64,000 nucleotides of DNA from Tetrahymena elliotti 4EA. Its lineage: Eukaryota > Ciliophora > Oligohymenophorea > Hymenostomatida > Tetrahymenidae. Below the pieces are notes generated by a model that searched no databases, had not been told where the DNA came from, and was given only the letters and a program-made list of their open reading frames with translations. The stretch spans positions 459,478 to 523,477 of the forward strand of contig JH720310.1 of assembly GCA_000231825.2 (NCBI GenBank), in the 5' to 3' direction. The first letter of the stretch is position 1. Every line of letters begins with the position of its first letter. Below, piece by piece: positions 13,961 through 25,869 of this stretch. The translations under genes and the position numbers were made by a program.

Positions 13961-15692
13961 ATATAATATTAATCTAAACAAATTTATATTTATAAATTAA
14001 TACCTTATTTCATAAAATCAGATATATTTATTAAATTCATTCATAATCTCATAAATGCGAAACTTTATTAAATAAATGAATAGTATAAGAATCAAAATAA
14101 AGAAGATTTTAGAAAAATTCTTAATTTTTTGAGAAATATTACTAGAAAGTTATTGATTCTTTTACTTTTCAATTATGAGTAAATTAAATAAAATTTATAC
14201 TAATTTTTAATTAGGAGTTATTTTACTAATTAGCTTAGATTACCTAATTATAATTTAATAAATTTTGAAATAATTAAGGCTGACTATATTTTGTCACTCT
14301 ATTATTTATTTGATTAAATTTGTCTATAGTTTTAATCCTATTCAAGTGCTTATCTAAGTTAAGAAAAATTTGAATGATTCTTCATGTATCTGAAAGTAAT
14401 AAAATTAATTAAATTCAAAGCTATTTAATTTATTAAAAGATAAAATAGACTAATTTATTTAATCATTTCTAGTGATATCTTTGTTGATTATCCTTAGTAG
14501 TATAATTTCCTTTGGTTTTTAAAAGGATAAAAAACTATTCAGCATAGAAATAATAATTATTAACCTAATTTTATATTTGTATATTCATATTTTTATCCTT
14601 TATCTTGCAATTAAGCTTTTCCTTTCATTTATTAAAGGCATACGCTATCATTTTTGAAATAATAACAAAAAAGGCTAAGGAATATCTTAATATAATAATT
14701 CTAAAAGCTTTAAAGATATATCTAATAAGCTGTTTAATTTAATTATGGATGGATTAGTTTAGTAAATAAAAATAAGCAAAAATATTTTTAGAAAGTAAAA
14801 AAAAGTGAAATAAGTTATGGATTTAAGATTTGTCTTTATAGAATCTAATTTTACATTTCAAATCTATTTTTATGATGTTATTAACTGTATTTGTTTTTTG
14901 TTAGTATACTGATTAATTTGATGCTTTTTTAATATTGAAATAGAAGAATATTTACTAACATTATCTAATCCAAAAAGATCTTAATAAATATATTAATAAT
15001 TCAAAATATTAATTGATTGATCGTTTGATTAAAAATAATCTCTACATTCTTCTAAATTACTTTTTAACTTCCTATTCTTTTTTAATACTGAATCTAACAT
15101 TTCATCAGATTAATATTTAAAGCAATCGCCATTCTTAAATGATAATAGTTATTAAAAAAGATATAACTTATTAATTTAAAATTTAAACAAAAACTCTTAA
15201 GATTAAAAGAAGGGTAAAGTTTAACTTTTTAGATAAGTAGTTAAAATATTTTAAGGATGCATTTATATAGATTGTTATTTATTCACAATAATATGAACCT
15301 TTTGAAATTATTTCTATTTACCAATTTATTTTAAAGGATTAACCGCATCTGAAAAAATAATTTATTTTAGAATAAAAATGATGTTATTTACATTGACAAC
15401 ATTTTTTTAAATTTTAAATTGCTATTTCATGATTTTTAAATCTTTTTATTTAATATTAGAGATGATTATTTAAAAAGCTAAATTTAAGAGTGTTTAATAT
15501 TTCCAAATATTTTTGATCTAGTGCGTAAGTTAAGCGTTTAGGGGGTTTTTATCTTATAAAGTAGAAGCTACTGATTAATATTATAATATAACTTAAAATT
15601 ATTAATTAGGAAATTAGACCTGATTTTTCTTATTATAATAAATACTGTAATTTTTAATTTACTGGGTTTAGCTTGAATTTTGATTATTTGAT

Positions 15693-15702
15693 TTAATCAC
15701 AC
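15693..15702 (+). promoter_or_regulatory. TTAATCACAC motif upstream of copy 5
   Basis: The same word as at 10356, about 230 bases before the start of copy 5. Here it is shared simply because the blocks are duplicates. Confidence 0.25.
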
Positions 15703-15933
15703 TTTCAAGAAAGTTATTTAATTAATTACTAGTCAATCTAATTTTAGAAAGGTGTTACTGATGAAAATAATCAAATTAAATTATGGTCCTTTAATTAGAT
15801 CAATTTCAGCATAAATATTAAATTCTGAAATAATTAAAAACTTAATTACAAATAAAAAAGATTTTATCAAAAAACTAATAACCAATCTATCTAACAATCA
15901 ATCTGCTGTTCATCAACTGCAAAATATATTCCA

Positions 15934-16479
15934 ATGAGTATTTGTTAAGAAGAACTGAGCTACCACAGCGATATTTATTTCTAAAAAAATTCATCTGAGT
16001 CTCTTGTAGAAGTAGAATCTAAACCAGAATAATTAAATATATCCAATCTAATTTAAGAGTGTTATTTAATGGACTAAGATTTATTAGCTTCTGAGTACAG
16101 CAAATGTAATAAATCAAACATTCTTAAAAACATATTGAGATAGTTTCATGATTTTATTTCAATAAAAGGCGACCAAATTGTTATTGAATCTCTCTATGAT
16201 ATTTAAGAACAAGAAAAGAATATTGCTTAAGTGAGAAAAGAATATAACAATTTTTAGAAGAATAAATTATTCAACTAATCATTTTTACTCTCCATTATCA
16301 AGAGCAAAAGATTTTCATATCTTTTCTAATATTTCCTAAAATACTATGTACTTGACTGGATTAATAGCGGAAATATTAAAAACGTTAAAAACCATGTAAT
16401 TTGCATTAGCTTTATGCTTAAATGCTTTTCAAATTAATAATTATTAGACAAAATAATTATTTATAAAAAAAAGAATTGA
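15934..16479 (+). CDS. family A small protein, copy 5 (181 aa)
   Basis: ATG 15934 to TGA 16477, the same length as copy 3 and nearly identical to it. It carries KSNILKNIL, GDQIVIESL, V-R-K-E-Y, IKSKRF, L-D-W, H-x2-C-x6-C and ends YKKKN. At least a dozen Gln positions use TAA or TAG. Comparison with copy 3 shows conservative or silent changes, which argues that both are under selection. Confidence 0.85.
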
Positions 16480-16895
16480 AGGCCCTTATAATGAATAATC
16501 AAATTAAATTGTTTAAAACTAACATTACCCAAACAAAATCATTATTATTAATTATCAATAAGTAGAACATTCTTCATTCTAACAAATTTAATTAAAGTTA
16601 ATAAATTATTAAAAATGTAACATAAGATCAACCAAAATAATAAATTGATAAATTAAATCAGTTTACAATTATAAATATCAAATAAAATAAACTATACCTT
16701 TCTTGTATCTCAAATAAATCTTAATCTAATATATATTATCTAATTTAACTTATTCTTTGAAAAAATTATTAATTTCCTTATCTCGCTTATTAGAATATTA
16801 TTAAAAGCTCCACAGAATCATATTATCTATTTACTTCTTTCTATTTCTTTAAATCATTTTGAATATCATAAATAATCTAATAATTCTTGGATGAA

Positions 16896-17208
16896 ATGAA
16901 CAATTAGTAATGCGTAATGACTACAGCAATTGGCCATATGGTAAAAATGCCTAATAATAGGTGAAAATTCAAATTTAAAAATCAATAAATTCAGAAAATC
17001 TAACTTTAAAAATTATGAGCTTTTTTTAGAATTTTTAGAAAAAATTTAGGATACATAAAATATTTTTTACCTAATTTTAGTCTCATAACAATGAGATGAA
17101 AATAATATTGAAATTATAGAAAAACAGCAAAAGATAATTGATCTTATTATTGAGAAAGTTCCATCAAAAATAATTCAGATTTCTAAAAAAAAAATTTATT
17201 ACATGTGA
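16896..17208 (+). pseudogene. coding-like relic
   Basis: From 16921 one frame runs 95 codons to TGA 17206, interrupted by a single TGA at 17092. It encodes a charged, Lys/Glu/Asn-rich sequence with two probable amphipathic helices. An ATG-led stretch just upstream (from 16896) is in a different frame. No family is recognised. This looks like a decayed gene fragment, but with TGA as sole stop the evidence is weak. Confidence 0.3.
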
Positions 17209-17416
17209 AATTTTGTTAGTATAAAATGTTTTAAACAGGCTTTTATGCAGTTTAAGAGCTTAAAATATTTTTTACATAATTTTATTTGAATTTTAATAAT
17301 AAAAAAACCAAATAAATAAATAGATAAATTAAAAATTTTTTTAAATCAAATAAAAATAAAATATGCAATTACTTTTGAATATTATTTGTTTTTGATATCT
17401 ATTAAGAATATTTTGA

Positions 17417-17614
17417 TTAGTAATACTTTCAAATAATTAAGATATTAATTACTATTCAAATTATTTTAATTATTTTTCCCAACACCAACTGAAACTGAAA
17501 GGGTGCCCCATTGAGTTGGAGTTGCCTCAAAGAAAACTTATTTTAAATAATTTTGACATTTTTTTTACATAATCATTGAAAAGCAAATCAATTTATTTTT
17601 TTATCCTTTTTTGA
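17417..17614 (+). pseudogene. short coding-like relic
   Basis: About 65 open codons ending at TGA 17612, without an ATG. The middle (17478-17540) is the most G+C-rich patch for kilobases and encodes a plausible stretch with Pro, Gly, Cys and Glu. It may belong to the same decayed locus as its neighbours. Confidence 0.25.
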
Positions 17615-17793
17615 AAAATATTTACATCTAAAGTAATCTATTGCCTGTTTTTATTGCTTCAAAAATTGATAATTAGTAAACAAAATTAAAAAGAGAACAT
17701 TTTTATTCTCATATTTTTTTTCCAACAAAGAAGTGTGTTTTATCATTTATAAAAATTTTTTTAATTATTATTTAATTTTTATTCCTGTAAAAT

Positions 17794-18006
17794 ATGATAA
17801 ATAGTTAAAAAACTAAAATATATATGATAAAAATAGGTTAATTTTTATAGATTTTAAGATTATATATAGATTTTTAGATGTTGAACCAGAGAGTTTTATC
17901 AGCTGCTGAAATATATAGTTACAGGCTACATACTACAGTTTCGATTAATATTAGGTTATTTATTTATTTCATTTTAATTTGGATACTGATTTATTGTCTT
18001 ACTTGA
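17794..18006 (+). CDS. possible small membrane protein (70 aa or less)
   Basis: In-frame ATGs at 17794, 17824 and 17878 all lead to TGA 18004. The last 20 or so residues are a strongly hydrophobic segment with aromatic residues that would make one membrane helix. The part before it has normal composition. There is no homologue in the window and no family call. It could be a real small gene or the front of a decayed one, since coding-like sequence in another frame follows. Confidence 0.3.
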
Positions 18007-18041
18007 AGGGGTTATCAGATTTTTTGTTTTAAAGTGAATGA

Positions 18042-18419
18042 ATGCGTTCTCTGAAAATTTCAAGAATCTATGATTTCTGATTCGAAAGGTAACTTGCTGA
18101 TAAATAATTAGAGTTATCATTCAGTCATATTGGGTGGCTTATAAGGGGTAAGCTATGAGACACTTAAATAATAATATCTGCACTTTATATTCAGGCAACT
18201 CTCTCTAATCCTTAAAGAACAAATTTCACCATAAAGGGTGTTGAAAATCTTCAACACTTTGACCTCTGTACCAATTTTTATGTATTAAAGTTTATCCCAA
18301 TTAAATACAAAAATTTTGATATTTTATTATTAAAAATACATTAAGATTAACTGCACAATAATTACACAGAAATAGCTTAATGTTACCCTACTAAATATAA
18401 CTCTCTACAATAAATTTGA
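18042..18419 (+). pseudogene. coding-like relic with internal TGAs
   Basis: A single frame from ATG 18042 to TGA 18417, broken by TGA at 18078 and 18156. The last 86 codons (18159-18416) have ordinary protein-like composition. The region is noticeably less A/T-rich than its surroundings. No family recognised. Confidence 0.3.
18235..18260. other. perfect inverted repeat / hairpin
   Basis: Positions 18238-18245 and 18250-18257 are exact reverse complements around a 4-base loop; three weaker pairs extend the stem. It lies inside the coding-like stretch 18159-18416, so it may be coincidental. Confidence 0.4.
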
Positions 18420-18519
18420 GCTATGCAGGTAATAAAAAACCTTCCCATTTAAATTACCATAATATAAATAAATAATTTATCTTATAAAATAAAAATATTT
18501 TTTACTAAAGTAAATTGTC

Positions 18520-18760
18520 TTAATGTAAAGAAATTTAAATGGATGATATTGTAAACTCATTTTTATGAATAAATTTACAATTCTTTTTATGATATTTTTT
18601 TTTATTATTTCCATACTTATCATGTTTTTTAAAAATTAACGCATACAAAAATATGTGTTTCTAAATTTATTTATATACATTATAATGAATTTATAATGAA
18701 TTGGTTTAGGTTAATATTTGAGCATTAAGTGAATGTGATTTTTGTATTTTTAATCTTTTT
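18520..18760 (+). repeat. fragment related to 11600-11740
   Basis: Shares ordered landmarks with the segment between units 1 and 2 of the triplication, including the stretch near 18720 that matches 11694. It is a partial, diverged copy with no gene. Confidence 0.4.
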
Positions 18761-19653
18761 AATTAAGTACTCCTCCTGCTAATATCTATTCAATTTTTTA
18801 ATAATGAAAATCAAATTTATTATTAATTTTATGAATCGAAAAAATAAATTTGAATATGCAAGATTATTTTACATTTTATTCTATTTCCTTTATAAAAATT
18901 TATAAGCAGCAATACTTTTTTATCAACAGAATAACCGAATGATAATTTAATCAGACATAGAACAATAGGTTCTTGTTGTTTTAGATTAACTTTCCTCTTT
19001 TGCTTTTTCCAAAATACTACATAAATTTATTTTTTAGAATGAATTTAATACAATTTTTTAAGCAAGCAAACTTTGATTAATATTAAAAGTAATTTGACTA
19101 TTACTGCGTAAATTAATAAATAGTAAATAAACTAATTTCGAAGTATTATCATTTTAAAATTAATTCACCTTTTAAGTTGCTAATTTGTATTTACATAGTT
19201 TATAATACAATTATTTCATAACGCCAATTTTTTTAAGAAGAAATAAATACTCAATTAAAATTATCTTATTCAAATACAAATTATTCACACCATCTTTATT
19301 GATATAAAAAAAATTACATAAAAAGCACCTATTAAATAATTATGCTTGGACTGATTTTGAAGTTATATCTAAAAAAAAATCTAATAAAATAAGAATAATA
19401 CTAGTAGTGGGTCTCATTTACCATAATATTCTTTGTTAGATATTTCTAAACTTTAGGAAGACTAAATAACATGAATATAAAAGATTTATTTGAGTTTATT
19501 TTGTGAATAAAACAAATCAAACACCATAAAAAACATCCAAATAGTCCTTTTTAAAAAATTCTTTTTATTCTTAAGTCCTGCATAACGGGTATCAAAAATT
19601 TTTAATTTAAAACAAAGATAAAATAAAATAAAACACACAATATATGATGTCAA
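18761..19653. other. intergenic DNA, nothing supported
   Basis: A long open frame (about 18942-19302, + strand) lacks Gly and nearly all acidic residues and fits chance in A/T-rich DNA. The part next to 19654 is the 3' flank of gene B. Confidence 0.4.
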
Positions 19654-22600
19654 TCAAATAAAAATTTTTTTCAATTCTTAAATGGAAACATAGAAATCTC
19701 TTAATCTCATTTTCTGTTCAACATTAATTTCAAAGATCTTTTTGCTTCTTCCTTTTTTTTTTTTTTCATTCTCTATTTCCTTTTTTTCAACCTTGGTTTC
19801 AATTCGAACAAGAAAATCATTAAAATTCATTGATTTTGTTGCTTATTTATAAAGATCAATTGAATATGCAACCTCACAGTCTAGAACTTCACTTTCAGAC
19901 ATAAAACTTAAATTCGGTTCTTCCTATCCTTGAATCTTTAGCAAATACCTAGATGTAACGAATTTATCACAATAAGTTAATAAATTGAGTGAATCTATAA
20001 TTTACTGATTATTATCAAATTTTAGAAAAGAATTTGTAAATTTATTTTAAGGTAAAACCTAAAAGCATTTTTTTTTTTCATTTTTAGAAATTTCACTAAT
20101 TGTTCTTTACTTATAAATTAAATTTCTTTTTTGCTGAGCCAGATTGCAATAACTGTTAAACGTTATGGGGTAACGATCACCCTTCCTTAAGTATCCATCT
20201 CCAAAACAAATATATTCTTCATAACTATATTATATACTTCTGATTTAATCTTAGAATTATTTTATTACATTTGAGTAGTTTTTAATAATTGATATTTCAT
20301 CCTCAGTAAAGAAAACTTTTTCTTTATTATTCTGTTGATTTTGAGATTTCTGTTGAGAATCCTGTAGAGCTTATTACTTTTTAAGCCATGTTTCCTTTTG
20401 TGATATCAAATCTTTTAATTTACTTTAGCTTTATTCTATTTTTAAAATAATTGGATCTTTATATCTGTTATAAAAGGTCTCAATTATTTGTTTGTTATTC
20501 TTAATTTATCTCTTTAGTCCTAATAGATATTAGCAAGAACTTTCATTTTCTAGCTACTGTTATTCAAATTAAATGTGATTCGAAATGATATTTTAAGAGA
20601 TATGCTAAGCAATGTGATCTAATAATCTTTCAGGTCTTGCAGTTGGGAAGAGCTTTTAAAGTAAAGACTTCTAGTCTTCTTAGAGGAAATTTTGTTCACT
20701 TAATTCTCTAAACATCTTATATGCATGGCTTGATTAAATTTGAGTATAACTAGTAAGCTTATATTTTTAAAGCATTTTTGATTTTAAAAAATACAGTAAT
20801 ATTGAATTGGGTTGCTAACAATCTAAAATACTTTTTAAAAGCAATCCGATAGTATTGTCATATGTAGAGCTTGAAGTAAAGCATATAGCAGATATTCCAT
20901 ATCCAATTAAAGCAATACTACCTGCTACACCTCCAACTATCCAACCAATTCCTGGAGTAAAGATGGCAACTATAGATAAAATACCACAAATGGAGTTAAA
21001 TGATGTATTAAGAGCCAACTATTTTCTACAAATTTATCCTTTTGAGTAGGAATATATATCTATTCCTATAGAAACTGCAGCTAAAACACAATTTGCCCAT
21101 ACAGCTCCTATATTTATACCTTTTGCAATTGATTGGGCTTTGAGAGTTGCTTCTCCAATATTGCTAAAGTATGTTGCATACCTAAAAATCTGTGCACCTG
21201 TTCCTAACACAGTATTCATCCCTGAAACAAATATTTCAATCCAATCAACAATTTATTTTGTTTCTTACTCATATTTCATATGAATTTATTTATTTTTCAA
21301 ATGTTAATGAAGACAAATTTCTTACAGGATTTTTATTTTTGCTAAATTTTCTAAGATTTCTATATGTTTATAGTTATCTTTATTGAAAATAGGTTTCAGT
21401 TAATGAGAATAGGACCAAAAATATAGCTACTTTCTAGAAAAGAATACATTCTTAGGATCAGAGTCAGCTTCAAAAAGAAATGGAGTAAAACATATCTTCA
21501 AAAAGTGCTTTTATATGTCATTTTACAGTTTATTTTAAATTTCCTTTTGTCCATTTGCTTCTACACTTTCTGCAGGAAGTTAATTCTTGATATATGTTTG
21601 TATTTCTGGGGAATTAAAAAAATCTCCAATCACATTATACACTTGACCATTCAATTCTTGAATGATCTTAAGCTTTTCAGCTGATAATTAAGATGTAATT
21701 TGATTTAACTGATTATTCTCTCTTATTTCATTTTAAATGTTATAAATCCTAATATATTTCTCTTATACATTTTTAAAAGCATTCGAATAATCTATTAGAT
21801 TATCTATGATTTAAAATTAACTAACTTTTTGTATTCTCATTATAATTTTATCATCAACGCAAATAGGATTTATCTATTATATTCCCTCAAACAAAGTATA
21901 TTATTACAATCTATCTTTTTGTAATTTTACTACATATTCTGTTCCATCACTTCTGAAATAGTTGCTTTTGAATTCTACACTTTTAACTTCAAAAGCATTT
22001 AAATAAACTCTTCCTTAGTTTTATCTTTTTACAACTCGTTCAACTGATAAGACTTTTTATTTTATAGAATTAATTTAAAATTACATTAAATTATCTTAAG
22101 GGAGGTCATTTGGACAAAAAAGCTCCCTTAAGTATGCTGAATCTATAAAAGATGTATCTTAATCAAACATCTATTAGATGAAAAAGAACAAATCACTTAG
22201 GATTTAATCCATCCTGTCTCTCACATCCTTAACAGCATCACGCATATAAAGAATTTTGAATTCAGTGATTCTATTTCTTCTTAAAAAATCAGCAATTATT
22301 TTGAGGTTATGAACAGGATTTTGATTTGCTTCAGATCCTCCAAAACCAGGTGTGTCTATGAAAAAGTATTTCACATTTCCGTTCTCAACTAGGTACATCT
22401 AGCAGAACTAGGTCTCTGATTGTTTTCCTGAACCTCTGAGTCCTTTTATTCCTTTTAACTATTCTATGAGTGATGATTTTCCTACCTAAGATTCACCAAT
22501 TAAGAGTATATGTTATATTACTTCTTCACTATTCCAAGATTATATCTCATACTGCAATTTAATTATATTTAGAATCTTTTAAAACAAATGGTCTTCTTGA

Positions 22601-23475
22601 TGCTCTATATAATCTTTATAAGCATAAAGGTCAATATAATTTTATGTCTTATTTACCCAAATTTGTTCTCTGAAAAATTCTGTCATGTGCTTATCAAATT
22701 TTTTTAACTCATACTTCTCAGTTTAATCAAAACACGTTTTTACAACGATATAAAAACTATTAACATACTGAATGTAATCTAAAGCTCTGTCTCTGTTCTT
22801 AAATATTTCTATCCTTTTTTGTGTGTAATCATCTTATATTTGGTGGTATCCGACCTCTGACCAGTTGAGAAGTCCACTGGAATTAAAATATTCATCTACT
22901 AGTTTCTTTACTTCTGAAACGAGAACTTTACCTTAAAACAGTTCATAAAGAAAGTAAGTATAAGCCAACTCTTAAAGGTATACTCTGTGGTTATTTAGTT
23001 TTTTATTAGAAACACAAATGATAAAGCAATTTTCTAAATAGCATTTGTTTGTGATCATATATTTTGCTATTGATAAGAAGATTTCGTATCTGTTCTTTTA
23101 AGTATCATTTATTCCTGGAGAATCTATAAATTTTTAGCTATTTTTGAAGAAGGCCATGCATTCTGTTGTTTCAGAGTTTTTACCATGGCCTACTACTGCA
23201 TCTGTGTTTCCTGTTATTCTTTGTATCAAGCTACTTTTCCCTACACCAGTTTAACCTACAAGTAAGTAGACTTTATAAATAAAAGATTTCTAAGAGTCAT
23301 CATGATGATTGTGTTTAGATGCAATACACAAACTTCCTTTTAAACTCTTCTTGTTAAGCAAATCATTTAAGTTTTATTTTTGGAAAGATAAATCTTATGC
23401 GATTGTATTTAATGATTTGCCATTTGTATTAATGCTATTCTACCTTGAAATGATGTTTGATTGATTAAATGGCAT
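19654..23475 (-). CDS. gene B: AIG1/GIMAP-like protein with two GTPase domains (1273 aa)
   Basis: One continuous frame from ATG 23475 to TGA 19656. Domain 1 has P-loop GQTGVGKS at residues 74-81 and G3 motif DSPG at 118-121. Domain 2 has P-loop GESQVGKS at 327-334 and DTPG at 374-377. The Gln in each P-loop is TAA or TAG. A G-x-G-x2-S-E-T segment follows each P-loop, as expected for a switch I region of AIG1/TRAFAC GTPases. After a helical linker, two hydrophobic segments (about 787-808 and 831-866, the latter Gly-rich) suggest membrane insertion. The last 400 residues are polar, Gln/Lys-rich, with a Lys run at 1238-1241. It probably binds and hydrolyses GTP at a membrane. There is no sign of introns. 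The nearest intact neighbour on the same strand is 24.96 kb. Confidence 0.88.
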
Positions 23476-23952
23476 TTAAATATATAGATAAACTACTATT
23501 TATTTAATCTATAATATGCATTCAAAAGAATACTATTCTAAAAATTTCTTCAGTAGAGAATACGAATAATCAAATTATGAATTAAAAATTCATTTCAAAA
23601 TAGAATATTCGAATAATTTTAGAATATAAGAATATATTTAGAATATTCACTTTTTGAGAATAGTTTTAGAATAATTAAAAAATCTTGCACTTTATTCACT
23701 TTTTCAATCATTTAACAAAAAATAAATTAAGGTATATAACAATACTAAGTTAATATTAAGTTTTTCTTTAATTTAAAAATTAAGATTCATTTATTTAATA
23801 GATATAAAAGTGACATTATTTAAGATATTTCTTTTTTGAAATTAAATATTTAGAATAGCTTATTTAATGAGTAGGATTTATTTAAAATCTACAACAAAGA
23901 ATCCAAAAAAAAAGGTATTTTAATAATAATCAAACTATATTTTTTATTAATA
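23476..23952. other. 5' flank of gene B
   Basis: Very A/T-rich. No coding sequence supported. It should hold the promoter of gene B (reading leftward), but no motif is recognised. Confidence 0.4.
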
Positions 23953-24600
23953 ATGATTATAATAACAGAATAACAAAAAAGATATGAAGAAAGGATTAAA
24001 AGAAAGAAAGATGTATTAGATTGCTTGAATGTTAAGAAATTGATTGAGTGAAATTAAATGTATTATAAAGTAACTGAGGTAAAACATGTTTGTAAATTCA
24101 AATAATCAGATTATACTTTATTTCTTCACTCTGCTGGGTTGTAAGTAAAACTGTGTTAAAAAAGTAGATTAATATAGATTGCTTTAGTTTTTATGAGTTA
24201 TTATTTAAATATTTTCAAAAGTAGTACTTGAAAAATAATAATTTCTACTTCTTTAAAATAAGATCAAATTATTTATAAATGAAGAGAAAGCATTATTAAA
24301 TAAAATATCTAGATCAAATTTCTTTTCACAAATAATAATTATTCTTTGTCAAAATTGGCATCGTAATAATCACCAAAGAAAAAAGAAACGATTTATTTAG
24401 GATAAATTAGGAAATTTAATGGAGAAGAAGATGAAGAAGGTATTTGTAATAATGATTACTAAGATTTTGAAAAAAAAAAGAAATTCAAATACAGACAATA
24501 ACATCGATGGTGACAATGATATTTTTAATAATCTGGAGGATTTCAATAGCAGTCATTTGGAGGAAGAAATTTTATGTCAAGAAAAGTATTTTAATTAATA
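23953..24600 (+). pseudogene. TGA-interrupted coding-like relic
   Basis: One frame from ATG 23953 to TGA ~24511 reads as plausible protein (Lys/Arg/Glu-rich helix, then Cys/His-containing, then acidic segments) but is cut by three TGAs (24049, about 24229 and about 24280). At a run of ten A residues near 24470-24479 the coding-like sequence shifts by one base into a frame rich in Asp and Asn that stays open to about 24600. The pattern fits a decaying gene. No family recognised. Three TGAs in ~187 codons is also about the chance rate. Confidence 0.3.
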
Positions 24601-24959
24601 ATAATGATGCACATCTTATTAATAAAGTAAATTATCAATTAAAGCTACTAACTTACCTTTTAAATAATACTATCTAGTTTTGGATTTTTAATGATATTTT
24701 TTATACACTTATGTTGTAATTCAAATTAAAATTTGTTTTTTCTTACATTTCTATTTTCCATTTGATTTTCAATCTTTTAATTTTACAAGGAATATATTGA
24801 CCATTTCTGATCTTAAAATTTAAATAAGATTTTCATTAAATATAAAATTGATTAAAAATTATATTGCTCTAGTGTTACAAGCTATAGGAGAGATATGCAC
24901 CAGTTGTTTTCAAATAAATCCTTAATTCAAGGATTTAGTTATTAGATTAGATAGATTCT

Positions 24960-25622
24960 TCATATTAGAATTATTACTATATTTTGGTCTTTATATTACA
25001 TCTCTTTTTTCAATTCCAGTTTTGGTTTTTTAATTTATTTTTTTGCTTTAGAATAAATATTCACAAGCTGTTCTAAAAAATACTTTTAGATTCGATTCTT
25101 CAGAGTACAATTATTATTTACATTTGATTTTTCTTTTTTTCCAGTTTTTGTTTTGTGATTTAATTACAGGATGAGTGGAGTTTGTTTTTAATTTAATTAG
25201 CTATCAACTTACTCTACCGATTCTGGATTTAAAATTAAAAGGTTATTATTCTAAAATATAAACTTGAAATAAAAAATCATCTTGCAAAAGTATTTGCAAG
25301 GTGTTCTAAAAAATACCAATTCGATTAGATTCTTCAGAGTAGAGTTATTATTATCTTTTTGTTTTTCTATTATGTTTCCTGTTTCTTTTTTCAATTTCAG
25401 ATTTGGTCTTTTGATCTATTAAATTGAGATAGAACAGATATTCACCAGCTGTTCTAAAAAATACTTATAGATTCGATTCTTCAGAGTATAATTATTATTA
25501 ACCTTTGATTTTTGTTTTGTGATTTAATTACATGATAACTGGATGTCGTTAATTTAATTAACTATCAACTTATAAAACAGATTTTTAGGTTACCATTTGT
25601 ATCTTGATGAATTTTAATGCAT
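24960..25622 (-). CDS. repeat-containing protein of unknown function (220 aa)
   Basis: ATG 25622 to TGA 24962 on the minus strand, no internal TGA. The protein carries three related repeats, each opening with N-N-N-x-T-L-K-N. The first and third continue R-I-x-K-Y-F-L-E-Q-L-V-N-I and then a Lys-rich Q-I-K-x-P-x-L-x-L-K-K-E stretch. The second is diverged. Lys, Asn and Gln dominate. The frame stays open a further 400 bases upstream (to 26022) without another ATG, so the gene may once have been longer or have an unseen exon. No known domain. The + strand of the upstream part also looks coding, so the extension is uncertain. Confidence 0.5.
25060..25560 (-). repeat. three imperfect direct repeats
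   Basis: The shared block, centred near 25085, 25325 and 25465, includes the 20-odd bases around GATTCGATTCTTCAGAG and the GTTCTAAAAAATAC word next to it. The outer two copies also share the flank near 25150 and 25515. These encode the repeats of the 220-aa protein. Confidence 0.7.
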
Positions 25623-25869
25623 CTATTTCTAATATATATAATTGGTAGTACAGTAATTTTATATTTATTCCTTATTCCTTTTTTATATAAAAGTAGAAAA
25701 AATTCCTTTACTTATTTCTGAGATGAAAGAATAGACCAGAAACTAAAACTCGAATACTATCTCCAAAAGTTATTATCCAAATAGAAGGTAGAATGAGAAG
25801 AAGAATATTTGTTTTATTAATTTATATGAATAGGGATATATGGTTTGAAGATGGATAAGTCTATTGATA

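Larger units (their letters stand above)
14035..16870 (+). repeat. triplicated block, unit 3 (carries copy 5)
   Basis: The partner of 8755-11590, with the same order of landmarks and a family A gene in the same place. Homology stops near 16870. Confidence 0.75.

Noticed and set aside
18235..18260. Hairpin as a terminator or structured RNA
   Set aside because: It lies inside a coding-like stretch and has no supporting structure around it; kept only as an inverted repeat.
18942..19302. Long open + strand frame
   Set aside because: Lacks Gly and nearly all acidic residues; consistent with random A/T-rich sequence.
25080..25110. GATTCGATTC word as a tRNA T-loop
   Set aside because: No acceptor, D or anticodon arms around it; it is part of the coding repeat on the minus strand.
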